64,000 nucleotides of DNA from Tachypleus tridentatus (Eukaryota; Arthropoda; Merostomata; Xiphosura; Limulidae), in contig NC_134837.1 of the NCBI RefSeq assembly GCF_004210375.1, forward strand, positions 160,187,310 through 160,251,309, read 5' to 3'. This document shows, in pieces, positions 16,301-31,300 of this stretch. A program made the translations under genes and the position numbers. Under the pieces are notes generated by a model that saw nothing but the letters and a program-made list of their open reading frames with translations, was not told the origin of the DNA and did not search any database. The first letter of the stretch is position 1. Every line of letters starts with the position of its first letter.

Positions 16301-19300
16301 TAGTAATTAGACTTGAGTGGTCATTTATGCTAAAAGCCGTGACAACTGATGCCTAATAATCGTCTCTTTATCATAAATACTTAAATAATTAATTATTACA
16401 CAGTTCAAGGTATTTATGAAACAATTTTGAAAGTCAACATTTATAACTGTTAGTATAATGTACGTTTATAGGAATCATTGTGCAACATTGCTTCATGCAT
16501 AAACAGTTAAGTAGGATTCATCAATCTAGACATCACATTACTGAAATCATTAGAAAATGCCCATGTAGCTTTTCAGCTATGTTCTTTTGATTGCTAAGAA
16601 ACAATCTTCAATTTTAAGCTTTAATAATCAATCAATCAGCCTACTTAAAAATTCAGAACTAAAAATGGCTTGAATGATATCTTTCAGCTTTTGCTCATTA
16701 TTTTAGCTGAGCAAGAAATAATGGCTAAGAAGTATTTTATAAACATTACTTTTCTCTTAAGGGTTTACTGCTCGAGTAGTTAGTAAGGCCATTACTAAAG
16801 TGCAGCAGGAAACAAAACATTTTAAAATTTATTCACAACACACTCACTCATTTTATTTCAAACTCAGAAGTGAAGTACCTTTGAGCATTAATTTTAACGA
16901 TAACAAAAGACAGCAAAGCAAATAATATATTTATGCACATAAATTATGTAAAAGATTCTTACATAACTTTTTCTCTTATTTTTGAGGGTTCTAAAATCAT
17001 ATTGAAATTTTTAAATAGCAACTGTCACAAATGCTACCTGTAAAGTTAGCTCACACCAAGACATACCTTGTATTTATCTACAACAGGCATTATGAATGGT
17101 CCTTCCACTGATCTGTTTAATGGTGGAAGATTTTCAATGTACTGTAGTAATGAAGGGCCTCTGAAAATCAATGATGTTTCTTATCATTTTAAAAGATCAG
17201 TAGTTCTTTTAAATACATTGCATAAACATTATTGTAATAATTTTTGACATTTCTTTTCCTGAATATTACAGATCACCATTATTTTACTTTTAATACAAAT
17301 ATTTAACAAAACCAATTATATATTTTTTGTTTGTACACAGAGTTAGGGACTTAACATTATTCATGAAAGATCAATATTCTATTAACTTTTTTTAATTTTG
17401 CACATATATAATTAATAATCACAGATCATACAAAAATAAAACAAAGTTGAAGTCATTTAAATAGCTATAAGCTTTGTTTATCACACTTCCATAAAAGTCA
17501 GTTTTCCATTATCCTTAACAGCCAATAAGTGAATAAACTTTAATAATGCCTACCTATACCATGGACAAAGTTTCTCATCTAGGACATCTTTAAGAAAAGC
17601 TCCAGTAAGCCCTGAGCATGGAATGAAGTAAATATCTGTTTTTGGGTTAAAGCCACACTTCTTGAGGTAAGGAACCAATTTCTCTTTACATTCGTTGAAT
17701 CTATGCAAAATAATATCGAACAAATTGACTGATATATTCTAGCTAATCATAACATTTTAAAACAAAAAGATATTTACTACACACACACACATTATTTTAA
17801 AAACAAATGGAGTGTATGCTGTTCACTTATCATTCAGCATATCACTTATAAGACAGACACCTACTGTAGAAGAACCCCAAGCTCCACAACACTACACAAA
17901 CACACACTATAACAAAACATATGTAAAAGCATTTTACTTGACATTGTAAGAGGTTTTGAAAGAAAGAGATGATACATTAAACACAAACAAAGGTTCAAAG
18001 GCAGGACACGAATGGTTACAAAGGACAACACAGATCCTAATTAGGCAACTCAAAGGAACATGTAGGATGTATGATTCAAACAGAGTAGAAAAGGAGGAAA
18101 ATAATAGAGGAAGGAAAAACCTTACTAAAATTGGAGAAATGGAAGCTGTAAAACATGACTGCCTGATAGCAAGACATGACAAAAGTGTACAAGCTTTTAT
18201 CATGAAACCAGATGGAAATTGGGAAAGAAGTAACATAAAAAAAGACTAAAGGTGGAAGGTAGACCATCACTTTTGGTAAATGAACATGGAAGAAGGTCTG
18301 ATGGATTGGAAAAGGAAAGATACAACACATGGAGTCAGTCCACGGACTGAAATAATGAACTTGAGAAAAGCCATGTATGAAAATAGAGTGGTGACATCTG
18401 GATGAACAATGTCTGATTGAGACAGAGACAAAGGTAAATAGAGGAGAGGTTGTACAAGTAAAGGTCAGAGGAAAGGGAATCATGGTTGTACTGGTCAATA
18501 TGAAGTCACAAATAGGATTAGATACTGAGTGGTTTGGATTAGGGAGAGAACACTGCAGAGCAACTGAATAGGAAGATTAGCAAAGGTGTGATGACCCAAC
18601 CAATCTTGACTGAATGTGCATACTCCCAGAGCTAGTAGGAGTGGAATGGGAAACCAAAGGGAAACAAGAGTGGTGTTCAAGTAGGTGGTGAATGTTGACA
18701 TGAAGAGAAGACTCCACGAATGACAAGAGAATGGAAATTTCTAAAGTGTCAAGGTAAGCACCAACTCTCTACTATCGCCAGGTTCCTGTCTATCCACCAA
18801 ACCAGACTAGCCCTGATTGGGGAAGGAAGGATTAAAAGGATGGTCCAAGGGATTTGTGAAGCTCCTTTAAAAGGAATGCATGAAATGAGGACTTTTAAGG
18901 AAGCTCATAACCCCAGAAGAGACAGAACCTCAAGTTATGAGATAATGTAAGTTTAGGGGCTTATGGACTGCTTACTGTATATCTCAAAGATGAAGAGGAA
19001 AAGGAAGGGCCCAATCAAGGTTGGAATTGAAGAAAACTCCCAAATGAACAAGGTACTGAGTGGGGATTAGAATGGACTTCACCTTTATCAGAAATCCCCA
19101 TTGTGCTTCTTTTGCAGGAGGAGATGAGTGTGGTCTTTGAACTTCAAACAGGAAGAAGCAAGCAGGAGATAATCCTCCATATAATGATGAGTGAAAAGAC
19201 CCAGTGAGTGAAGATTCTGGACAAAAGTTCTTACCAACAAACAAAACATATAAGGTGGGGTTAGTTGAAACAGTATGGCTTTAAACTAGAACACTCAACT

Positions 19301-22300
19301 TCTAGCTATAAATAATTATTGACGATGTGGGTACAAACCCTAATTTATATATGTGGAGAAAAATTGGATTCTCATATCTAAAAGGTGTGAAATGTAGACA
19401 AGGCAAAAAAAATTAAGTCCTACATTGACAAAAATTAGGATTACAAGGGACATACTGAGCAATAATTTAGATAGAATACTGAATTAGATGCCACTAGTAG
19501 GAATGATATGTGAAGTAAAAACTATCTAAACATTCGTAGTAGACAAAGTACATAAAGCACCAAAATTTACCTGTTCGATAAAGTACTTAATAATAAAAAT
19601 GAATGTGTAAACTGACTAAAATTACCTAGAAAACAAAATAATAACCATTAAACTTATAATAAACTTAAATTAACTTAGATAACAAAGAACACAAATATTT
19701 AACTTAGCAAATTTCAAGAATTGATAACTTGAAATACAGCAACAGCAAAAGATGAAAGAAAACTAGCAAAATCACCCTTGTCTCAAACATGCAGAAAACA
19801 ATTAATATGCATTGACCAGGGTAACCAGCCCTGCATGCGTGTGTGTATAAAATGATGTGGAAGGTAAAATCTCCTGAAGAGGTGTAGAGTGAAATACCAG
19901 AATACGAAGATGCTTAAAAAGCAGAGTCCAAATTGTCTTCTCCTTGGTAGTATTTTTCCTAAGCAACATTATCAGTTTAAAAGGAAGAAATATAAGAAAT
20001 TGCAGCCAAACATCTTAATCTACCTCATGTGAATTAAGGCATGCACCTCCTCTGCAGATAAAGTCAAACCTGATTCCTGGGAAGTCATATTAGTAGTGTT
20101 GTCAACTGGCACTATCAAGCTGATACACTGAATTGAAATTTACATGAAATTATTTTTTAATTCAGTGACAAGAAACAAATGCAAAAAAAAAATCTTAAAC
20201 AATGAAAGTACAGTGTGCTAGGAGTTCTGCAATGGCAAACCATTCAGATGACAGAAAAGCTTTTTTTATTTATGCATATTAGTACACTTATTATTACTCA
20301 AACAATGCATTCAAGTAAAGACACTTTAGTTACAGAAATTCTGAAGAAATGCAACACAAAAAAACAAACAGACTGTATAAGGGTAGGATACAAGTCAAAG
20401 TTGTTACTGCCAGTCAGAATTTTTTACATTTGATAAATGCTTTACACTACTTTCATGGTTATATAACTACTTCAATAGGTACAGACAAACAATAAACAGA
20501 AATAACTGATGAAAGGAAGACAAGCTATATGTAGTTGAAAAGTAAAGATAAAATATTTAAAAAATAGCAAACATAGGGATGGTTAATAAAAATCATTTAA
20601 AAAGCAACACAAACATTTTCTACACTGTGTGTCTGTGCTATTATATATGGATAATACGAATGCTGTCCCTACTATCTTGTATTGCTTTTTACTCATTGAT
20701 ATTAACCATCCCGACACTTATTTCCTTTATTGAAAGTTTTTCCTTACTTTTTATGCAGTGTTTTAATAGATACAAAAATGTTGTAATCATAACCGAGTTC
20801 CAAATGCAATGATTCAAATTGTAATATTATTGTTTATCAATTATTAACTGGTAATTTCTGTTTTACTCTGTACTTGAGGGAATACCAAATTTGTGTAAGA
20901 AAGCTAACTTCAAGGGGTAATGATACATCATATACAATAGAATTATGATTTTCATATCTTAATAACAAGTTATTAATAATATTTATAAAAGTGGATACTT
21001 CTTTTGAAAGTGTCCCCTGAGTGAAACTGGTTGACATCAATGTTTAGGTTTTTAAGTTATCAATTAATAAAAAAAGATGAAGATAGAACAACAAATAATT
21101 CAAATATTCTGCTGTAATATTTAAAGAACTTATGAGTCAGTCATTAGATATTGTTATAAAAAAAAATCACCATAAAGTTCTGATGATCTACTGAGGAAAT
21201 ATTTCAAATACCATTTTGATGAACAATTTGAACTGTCCAAACACAGGCAATGATACTGCTGCCTGATATACAAGATAAGAGTTTCTTATCATTTTTTGCT
21301 TCAATTTCTTTCATGTTTTTAATAGTTACTTTGTCTGTAAAACCTTGTGTGAACAGACAAGAAAATGAGAATTCTATTATTAGAACAGACAAATTAGGGT
21401 AAATATTTCAAGTGTTAAAACAAAAAAGAACAGGAAAGGGTGACAAAATGTAAACATTAGTCTGGCTAAGGTTAAAGGACAGATTAAAACTGGAAACTTA
21501 AATGGTCATTAATTACAAAAAGTTTGTTGTTCTCAATACTTACTTTTCAACACAGAACTTTTTTTATAATTTGGAAAGTCAGTCAGCAAGAGCTTAAAAA
21601 TAGTCTTTTTAATTTTCTATACTTTTTAAAGCAATAAAGGTAAACATTCTGATTTCACAAGCGGCTTAAATTTTCTGAAGCACTTTTTAAGCTATCAGAA
21701 AAAAAAACCCTATAAAATTGCTTATTTCAGACTGATAAGTAATATATTCTGGATTTATAAAGTTGCAAATCATGTGTAAAATGGTATAAATAAAGAAAAA
21801 GAACTAATTTTTCTCTGTTTTCATAAACTTTTAGCACAAAGCTACTCAAAGTCTATCTACACCAGCCTTCCCTAAATTTCATGTGATTGGTTTGGTTTGA
21901 ATTTTGTTCAAAGCTACAAGAGGGCTATCTGCGCTAGCCATCACCACCCACTGCCAACTCTTGAGCAACTCTTTTACAAACGAATAGTAGGATTAACCGT
22001 CACATTATAATGTCCCCATGTCTGAAAGGGCAAGCATGTTTGGTGAGACCGGGATTCAAACCTGCAACCCTTGGATTACGAGTCGAATGCTTTGACCACC
22101 AGGCAATGCCAGGCCTTTCCAAGTGATAGACTAGAGCAGGGGTGTGCAACAGGCGGCCCGCGGGCCACAACCCGGCCCGCCAAGCCATTTAGTGTGGCCC
22201 TAGTTGTTGTAATCTAACCATGTGGCCTGATCTGTAATCCAACGCAAATGGAATATTTTTAAAAGCATCGATCCTACGGGATTCCCAGGCTTCGACTCGA

Positions 22301-25300
22301 CAAACTTCTAAAATTATCTTTGCTAGAGAGGAGCAGGCCGAATTCGATTGGTCGGCCTTCTTAGGGCATGAATAGGTGACGTGCACTAGCACTATTGTCT
22401 ACGACTCAACGTCATGTCCTGAACCTCGCCTTCGCCCGCTGGCGACAATTTTCCCTAACCTCTGCTGTCCGTCATTCATTATTGGTGAAAATTTTATTAC
22501 CTTTTACAGTTACTACAAGAGATTGAAGGTAAATTGATTATTATTTAGCATATTGTTGTGACTTTACTGAATTTATTAAAATTTTTGCTTTCAGATGCAT
22601 CTGATTCTATGTACAGTGTGACCTCGTTATTCGCGGGGGTTACGTTCTTTACCCTCCCGCGAATAGCGAAAAACCGCGAATATTGGATGCAGTTTTAAAA
22701 CGTATATGTATGCGATTATATACTATATGAAATGCTTCCCAAACACTAATGATACTTATACTCATTGATGCAGTAATATTGCATACTGTTATGTATTTCA
22801 CTAAATTGTACCGTGCGTTACCGGGCTGTGCTTTGCCGTTTGCGTTGTTGGGGAAGCTGAGGCAGTCAGCCAATAGCAGTCCAATCTTGTTTGGTGAAGA
22901 TGACAATTGATAAAAACGGCTTGATTGAGTAAATACAACAGAAATCTCCTCGAAAAGCCCTTTCAGTCTCTGTGACCTACAAAAACGCAGTTTAGAAACA
23001 TGTGTTTCTGTCCACAAGAGGTTCCATGTGTAAATAAATTCTATGTTTTTTTCTACTTTGCTATTTTCGTGAGAATAATTTTTGTTTTGATTTCAGGGCT
23101 AGTAAAATGTCAGCAGTTAAGAAACGAAAAATTGATGATGAGGGAAGGTTATTCAACAGTGAATGGTGCACAAAATATCTTGTTGTCCCACATTATCAAG
23201 GTGTTGTCTGCCTTGTCTGTCAAACTACAATTGCAGTCATGAAAGAGTACAATATTAAGCGACATTACGCAACTAAGCACTCCTCCCAGTTTGATGAAAT
23301 TGTTGGTCAGGCACGAAAGGACAAATTGAACATTTAAAAACATCCATTGAAAAGCAACAAGGTGTTTTACCACTTTCAAGAAAAATTCAGAACTGGTGAC
23401 AAAACTGAGTTTTAAGCTTTGTGAATGTATGGCAGAAAAGGGAAAGCCTTTCAGTGATGGAGAATTTATTAAAATTGTTTAACAATATTCACAGAATATG
23501 CATGTCCAGAGAAAAATATTTGGTGGAGCAAACTAGCCTTTCCCGCTTTACTGTCTCACGCGGGACAAAAGATCTTTCAGAGGACATCAAAGAAACTTTG
23601 AAAGAGAGATTGAATTAGTGTGAAGCTTTCAGTCTGGCTTTGGATGAAAGCACTGATATCAATGACACATCCCAACTTGTCATTTTCATCAGAGCTGTTA
23701 CTGCAGGCTTTGATGTTTTCAAAGAGTTTTAGATATGGCAAGCCTTTCCTCCACAACCACAGGACAGGATATTTGTGAACAAGTGCTTAAGGTTGTAGAA
23801 AAGTGTGAACTGAATCCTTATAAATTATGTGGTGTTACAACAGATGGTGCTCCTTCCATGACAGGTAGGACAAATGGATTCAGCAAGAAATTTCTAACTG
23901 CAATTGGAGCACAAGACATAGTTGTAAGCCATTGCATTATTCACCAAGAGAGCTTGTGCACCAAAGTTCTGGATTTTGCAGAAGTCATGAAAAATGTCAG
24001 GTCAATGCGTAAATTATATTCAAACACGAGGATTAAATCATCGACAATTTAAAACTTTTTTAGATGAGCTGGACAGTGAGTATTCAGATGTTTTGTACTT
24101 CTCTGCTGTACGTTGGCTTAGTAGAGCTGCTACTTTGAAGAGATTCTGGAATCTGCGAGAGGAGATTAAGTTCTTCATGGAGAGCAAATGTCAGAATGTG
24201 GACTTCTTGAGCAATGAGAACTGGCTGAATGACTTAGCATTCCTCACAGACATTACACAGCATCTGTCTGATTTAAACTTAAAACTACAAGGGAAAAGTC
24301 AACTTGTGAATAAGTTGTTTGAGCATATTTGTGCTTTTGAGAAGAAATTGGAACTTTCCAGGTTCAGTTGAGAAGAGCCATATTGACCCATTTTACATGT
24401 CTTGCAACCAGGAAACTGGAATTTCCTAATCTGGATTGCACCAAATATGGAACCAGTGTACAAAAGCTGCGGATGAGTTTGCAAACAGATTTCCAGATTT
24501 CAGACAAACTGAAATTAGATTGAAATTGTTCGCTCAACCTTTTGATTTGGCAGTGGAAGATAGTCCTGATGATTGCCAAATGGAACTCATTGAACTGCAG
24601 GCTGACATGGACACTAAAAGGAAATTCTCTGAAAACAGTTTGCTAGACTTTTACAAACTCTGTAATGCGTGAAAAGTTTCCCAATTTGTCCCGTCATGCA
24701 CAAAGAATTGCCTCCCTTTTTGGTAGCACCTACTGCTGTGAGCAATTTTTCTCCAAAATGAAGCTCATCAAAACCAAATGTAGAAGTCAGCTGACTGATG
24801 AACATTTGACCAGTCAGTTAAGAGTGGCAACCACTTCTGTCAAAGCTGATATTGACAAGCTCTGCAAGGACTCTAAATTTCAAGTGTTGCACTAAAATGA
24901 TCACTCATGCAAAATATAAAATATTATTGCTTGCATTTTGAGAATTTTTTTTAATTTATTGTGCATGTACACGAATAAGCTTGTTTTTTAAGTGGCCCCG
25001 CTTGATTGATGAAGTTGGTTATATGGCCCACCGACGAAAAATGTTGCACATCCCTGGACTAGAGGAAAGGCAGCTGTTCAACACCAACTGCTGCTAAATA
25101 TTGGGCTACATTTGCTATTGATTTACCAAGGAATAGTGGAATTCACCATTACCTGGAAATACTCCAATGGCTAAAAGAGTGACCATATTCAGTGAAAGAT
25201 TTTGATCCTGTGACCTACAAATTGCTAGTCCAGTACCCTAAAAATCAGACCCTTAGAGATGGAATAAAAGGATTACAAAAACAAATAGGTCCAAGATTTA

Positions 25301-28300
25301 GATTATTGTTACTTGGGACACATTTATATTTTTAAAAATCTGAAAAAGTTCACAATATTCATTAACTTGTAGGAAGCATGTTTTTAATAATGAGGTTAAT
25401 TTCTTCTTCAAGCTTTATGCATCAGTTCAAATAATCTTAGAATTTTGTGACAACTAGTGCATAGTGGGAATAATTTATAGTGAACATCAGAATTTAGTGG
25501 GAATAGATTTTATGATATATAAGAATATATATTTACTGATATTTTTTGGAACTAAAGCATTAAAATAAAAAGGAAATTTGTTCCTGATTTGTTGTATTTA
25601 AAAGCACATTGCATTGTTAAGAAGCTCAAAAAGAAGTTTTCAGCTATTTATGAATTATGACTAGAAAATATATCCAATAAGAAGGAACATATAATCAAAT
25701 ATAGAGAACTATCATTTCTTCTTTAATCACTAACATGCTAGAGAAACAACATACATTGGACTGCCTATATGTAGTCCAGGTTAAGAAAATTATCTCAATT
25801 TTATTTAACCCTTTCGCAATGAACTCAGTATAATATATGAGTTCATATACACATTTGCACACATTAAGTATTTACATAACTTTTGATATGGTATGTGTAT
25901 TTTCAAAACATTTGGTAGATGTTTAGTAAAAATTGCAAGTTTCTGTACAAAAATCAGTTTTTTTATTAAATATTTTTACTAAAGATTTGTTTGTTGAAGT
26001 AAAGAGTTTGTTTCTTTACTAGTCCAAGTGCAAAGAGATTTCATATTATGATTAAAAACTATTCTTTGTTAGCAAAATCTTTATTATTTATTTAATCTCT
26101 AAAGCTGCTTAAATACATTTCAAAAATTTGTTTTCAGTAAGGCTATACTTTGTTATTTCCTTTACTCTAACTTTGTAGAGTGTTATTTGAACAATCTTGT
26201 AACCATTATAAAATAAATTAGGAAATAATATGTAGTCATTCTAGCACGAAAAAAGCATAACTTAACCCACTAAGACTAAAGTCTCATAACAAATACCTAT
26301 GTTCATATACAGCATTATATTTTTATTATACTGACATTCCAGTTGTGCCTAGCTAACATTACATAACTTGCATTGGCATAGTGCATATGTAATCGTGTTA
26401 CTTATGCAATAATATAAAACTGACCTTTAGCCTTCACCTGTCTTGGTTGTGTTTTAGTGAACAAGTATTTTGTAATATACAGTTATATTTTAAATGTTAT
26501 ACATTACATATATATAGATTATTAAAATGCAAAGTCAAAAAATGTGTGCAATGATACATAATTAAGAATAAAAACATTTTTAATTCAACATAACTTTTAG
26601 AACTAATATTGCATATTTACCTATCTTCAGCCCACTCAACAGTTGGATCATCCATTTTATTCACCAAAATTACTAAATGTTTTACTCCAGCTGTTTTTGC
26701 TAGCATAGCATGTTCTCTTGTTTGGCCTCCTCTTTCAAAGCCTGTTTCAAATTCTCCTTTTCTCGCAGAAATTACCTAAAGCAGGTTTTAAAACTTCAAG
26801 ATTATATGCTTATGTAACAAAAATAATATCTTTGTACCTATAAAAATTACATTAATGCATATAAAATAAAAAGACCTTTCAGTATTTCTTGATAAGCAAA
26901 ATTAACAATTTTATTACTAACTAACAATCAGGCATTAATATAAAATAAACAAGTGTATTATTAATCTTCAAAAAAGTAACACTGAAACTATTGTTTAAAA
27001 AAAATGCTATTAGAGATAGCAGAAAACTAGATATTATCATCTTTCAGTTTTATAGGGGTTGAATTATGTATCCTGGGTGTCTTCAATTTCAACAATAAAT
27101 GGCAGCATACAATCCATATACACAAATATAAAACAAGTCAAATATATGTTCTAAAATTCATTACACTATTGGTTACCACACTTGTATCCAGAGCTCTAAA
27201 TAGCTTTCTTCAATCTGTCAAAGTCCACACAGGAAAGTTCAATTATTTTAGAACACACTTTGGCAAGATGTTATTCTTCTCTATCTCTATTACCACTATA
27301 ACTGTTGGTTATCACAGCTGTATCAAGAGCTTTTGAAAAAATTACAGTGTTGTTAGGACAATGGTTAAAAATTTGATTTAAGGCTAAATAGTGAAAGGTA
27401 AATCACAGGTGAAACAACAAAATTTTAATTTTCATATTTGGTACAATATTTCAGTGGAACAATTCTGGGAACACTTTGACGTTCCCTTTTTTTGCTTTAA
27501 TAACTGCAGAATAACTGCATTGTTGCAACATATTTAATCAAAGTGTCCTTTGAGATTTTACTCCAAATGTCTCTAACACACACCCATAAAGTTTCTTTGG
27601 AAGTAATCTTTGGTTTGTCAATGTTTTTTATCTATCAAATCCCAGATCTGTTCAAATGGGTTAAGATCAGGGCCCCATGGGAATCATTGCATCATTTGAA
27701 TAACTCCAGAAGCTTTTTTCTTATCTCAGCTAAGTAACTTCTGTATAGGTTGAGTGAATGTTGGAAGTCATTCTCTTCTTGGTAGTTGAATCCTTTACCA
27801 ACATGTAAACCATTTAGTATACTATAATGAATCAGTATTTGATGGCACTTGTGCTGGTCCATTATTCCATCTATTTTGCAAAACTCTCATTTCACTTCAG
27901 CAGAAAAACACCTCCAAACCAACACACTGCCTCCCAAATGCTTCATGGTAGGTACTATGCATTGAGATTTTTTTCACCTTTCAACATATTTCAAATTAGG
28001 ACACATCTATCAATAACACCCTTTCACAAACTGACCAACTTTTTGTACCTTTTAACAAATTTCAGTCTCTTGACAATATTTGAGGATCTAAGTTTTGTAA
28101 CTTCTACATGACCAAGTCTTCTTGATTCTACAGATCTGGACACTTTTCAGTCATTTGGTACATGACCATTTATCTCATGCCTGAGGTAAGTGGCAGGCTT
28201 CCTTCTGTTCTGAAGGCTGCATAAACTAAGATATTTAACATTAGTATCATTAGGTTTAAGTGTTCTGCCTTTTCCTTTCATATTTTCAAATTTACCTCTC

Positions 28301-31300
28301 TTGTCCTCACAAACTAGGGTGTACTTGAATGCATTTGGGGTGCATTTTAAGTCTGTAGCAATTTGACAGAAAGTCCAACCAGCATCACTTACAGCTTTTA
28401 TGCAAACTCTCTGTTCTATAGAATTCTCTACGCTTTTATGGCTGTGGCATAACAACAAAATTTAATATATAGTATTAAACACTCTTTTTTATCAAGGTGT
28501 ATTTATGTAGCACTATGAAATTGTTTTCTTCTAGTATATACTGGTATCATATGCTAGCTCCTTTCTATATAGTTAAGACACTGCATAGGGTACCATGACA
28601 ATTATTTCAGACTCTAAATTTGACTATATTCCTTCAAACAGAACCTTTATGATATACCCTTGGTACAAGTATATGAGTATATTCTAAAGAATAGGTATTC
28701 CAGAACTGTCTTATTAAACTGTCAACAGGGATCAGTGAAGCATTACCATAGTGTTGAAATTTATATTCTGTAATGGCATGGAAGAATTAATCCCATAGAA
28801 TGGAAAGAATGACAATATTCTTTTGCCCTAACACTTTTGCAGAGATACTGTAATTGACTCCTTTTAATTAAGGACCACACAGGTGGGTTCAATTACTTTG
28901 GAACACCTTTTGATAAGGCAAACTATTTTTTTTTTATATATCTGCAATTACAAGCTGTGACACTTAAATAGTGCCTATTATGATTAAACTCAAATGCATC
29001 ATAACTTCACTTTTACTTTCAGTAACCTCATTGAGGTCTAGAACATTCTACAAGCTACAAGGCATTATGCTGTAACAATACATAATTAACTAAATGCGAA
29101 AAATAGAGTGTTTAAGTTATGTGACATCAATTAATAATAAATGATTCATAAACAGTTACATAAGTAAACTTTCCAAAGTTATCACTTTTAAAAATACTTA
29201 ATTTAACATTCACACTTCATAACCATTTAGATAATAAACCTCTCATTAATCTTAAATAAAAAAGTCACATACATCTAACACCATCAGCAACATAACTAAT
29301 GCAAAACATGCTATTAAATCTCTTATAGTACTGCAGTTCTCAAACATTATCTACATGCCCAATCGACAAAGTAATGCTATTCTTAAAATACGAGTCTACA
29401 AAGTTTATTAATGTTATTAGTAATATTTAAACTTATTTAAAACACAATCAAGAAAATATGCAGCATTACATTGAAACTGGATATTAAAATCAACACAATC
29501 AAGATTGTACAACAAAATTATATTAAAACAAAAATATTTCAAATTAGATGCAAAGTACTAAAACAACTGCCAAAATGTAAAAGCAAAAGAAATTAGTTCT
29601 CACCAATACAGCTAAGTCAGCTTGACAGGCCCCACCAATCATGTTAGGAACAAAACTCCGATGCCCTGGAGCATCAAGAAGAGTAAAACGTTTGTGCTCT
29701 GTTTCAAAGTAAGCACGCCCAACTTCCACTGTTTTTCCTTTGTCTCTTTCTTCCTGTTTATCAGTGATATTAACCAATATGTAAAACTAATGTTTTTTAT
29801 AACAAAAAACTTTAATATTTACCTTATGAATTCATAATATTTTCACATACCCAGGTGTTAAGAGCTCCAGTAAAATTATAGATCTCATACCTGATTTTGT
29901 TCAATTACTCAAACGTTATCACAGTGGTAAAACTTGGTATCAAACAGGTAATAAACAATGTGAATCCCCCACGTAAAGGATTTTTAACAAACGCTTTCTT
30001 TGTTCTACAGAGAAGTTAATTACTCAACTATAATGTCCCTAGCTCTACTATATTTAGAAGTGAATAAAATCACTAACTAGTATATTTTATTAAAACTCAA
30101 GGTTATATGAAACCAAAAGCCATTCTGGTATTTCTTTAATCTTTCCAGCTGTTGAACATTATTAATAACCAAAACTGAAACAGTACACAGGGCTAGATTT
30201 AACAAATATCATTATAGTATTTGATCAAAAATATCTATTTAACTCACAGGAATATTCAAAATCAATACATTTTATATATTTGAAATATTGATTAAAACAT
30301 TTCACTTGTGTATTTACAAAACAAGAAATTAATCAGAAACTCGTCTCTGTTCTTCTTTTGTGTTGATTTTTTCATCAACAGTTATTAAAACACAGCTTTT
30401 ATTCTACCACAAATAAATTCCATTCATTTATAAAACAATGCTATAGTAAAACTCACCTGGTTGGTATCTAAAGCCCACGATAAATACCACGATTCTCTGT
30501 TCTTCTCCTTAGCTTCACGTTCATACTTCTCAAGAGTTCGTTTATCAACCATACCAGTCAAATAACTGTCATTAGAGACAAACAACTGCTATAGAAATTG
30601 CCCACAAAAACTAATTTTCTAGAAATGGGTGAACATATACTCTCTTATGTAAATAAAATGACTGAAGTATAATAACGAACTAAATTATATCCATTTTATA
30701 TTATGATTTTATCATGTTTAAAAATATTTATTAAAGTTAAAATATAGTGACTAATACTTTCTGTTGTTGCTGTTCAGCTTACCAAATGATTCATAGATAT
30801 TTGATCATAATAAGAACCACATTACAACTTGCAAACCATAAACTAGGCCTCATAATTACTCATTAAAAGCAATTTCCTCACATATTTTTCTCAAGTGTCC
30901 TTCCCAATCCACTCATACTGACCAAACATTTCAGAAAAAAAATGAGTAAGCATTCCACAAAAGTATTTTATATTTGAAATTATGTTGTGTTTCTAACAAA
31001 ATACATGAAGAGTGCACAGAAGGTTCAGACAAGTACTGTCAATGCACGTGGGAGAATTTAAGCTTTATTTTGATTACTTTTATCTCTGCTCACTCCTACA
31101 TATCAACATTTTAGTTTTTCTTTCAGTCATCTCTTAATTGATTCATATAAAAATCAAACGAATCATTTGCTTAAAAAAATGAAATTGTACATCTGTTACT
31201 ATGCAGCACCACATTGAAGACTGCATAGGAAGTTCATCAAATTTAGTTTAGAGTGGGCAGAATAATCTTCAAAGCAGCAGCCTTTTCTTAGCTTTTTAAA

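Larger units (their letters stand above)
22137..25056 (+). mobile_element. hAT (Charlie-like) DNA transposon, 2.9 kb, complete ends, dead
   Basis: Terminal inverted repeats CAGGGGTGTGCAAC (22137-22150) and its near-perfect complement gttgcacatccctg (25043-25056), flanked by the identical 8-bp duplication gactagag (22129-22136 and 25057-25064). Eight-bp duplications and CAGGG termini are hallmarks of hAT elements. Subterminal GC-rich palindromic blocks (gcggcccgcgggcc) are as in Charlie-type hATs. It carries a broken transposase and a pogo-like insertion near its left end. Confidence 0.92.
21831..25256 (-). mobile_element. Outer SINE-A copy, split by a second SINE-A and a hAT element
   Basis: Its 3' tail is at 21831-21888 (agcacaaagctactc, then ctatct), its middle at 22116-22136, and the remainder at 25065-25256 (gaaaggcagct, attgggctac, gaatagtggaattc, then a degraded tRNA-like head). 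The pieces line up in order with intact SINE-A copies such as 58786-59062. Confidence 0.7.

Noticed and set aside
17934-18701. Overlapping ORFs on both strands at 17.9-18.7 kb as a gene
   Set aside because: No splice context, no recognisable domain and no agreement on strand; recorded instead as an unexplained block.
23107-24895. hAT ORFs as a domesticated host gene
   Set aside because: Several stops and frame changes, and intact terminal repeats with target duplications, show an ordinary dead transposon.
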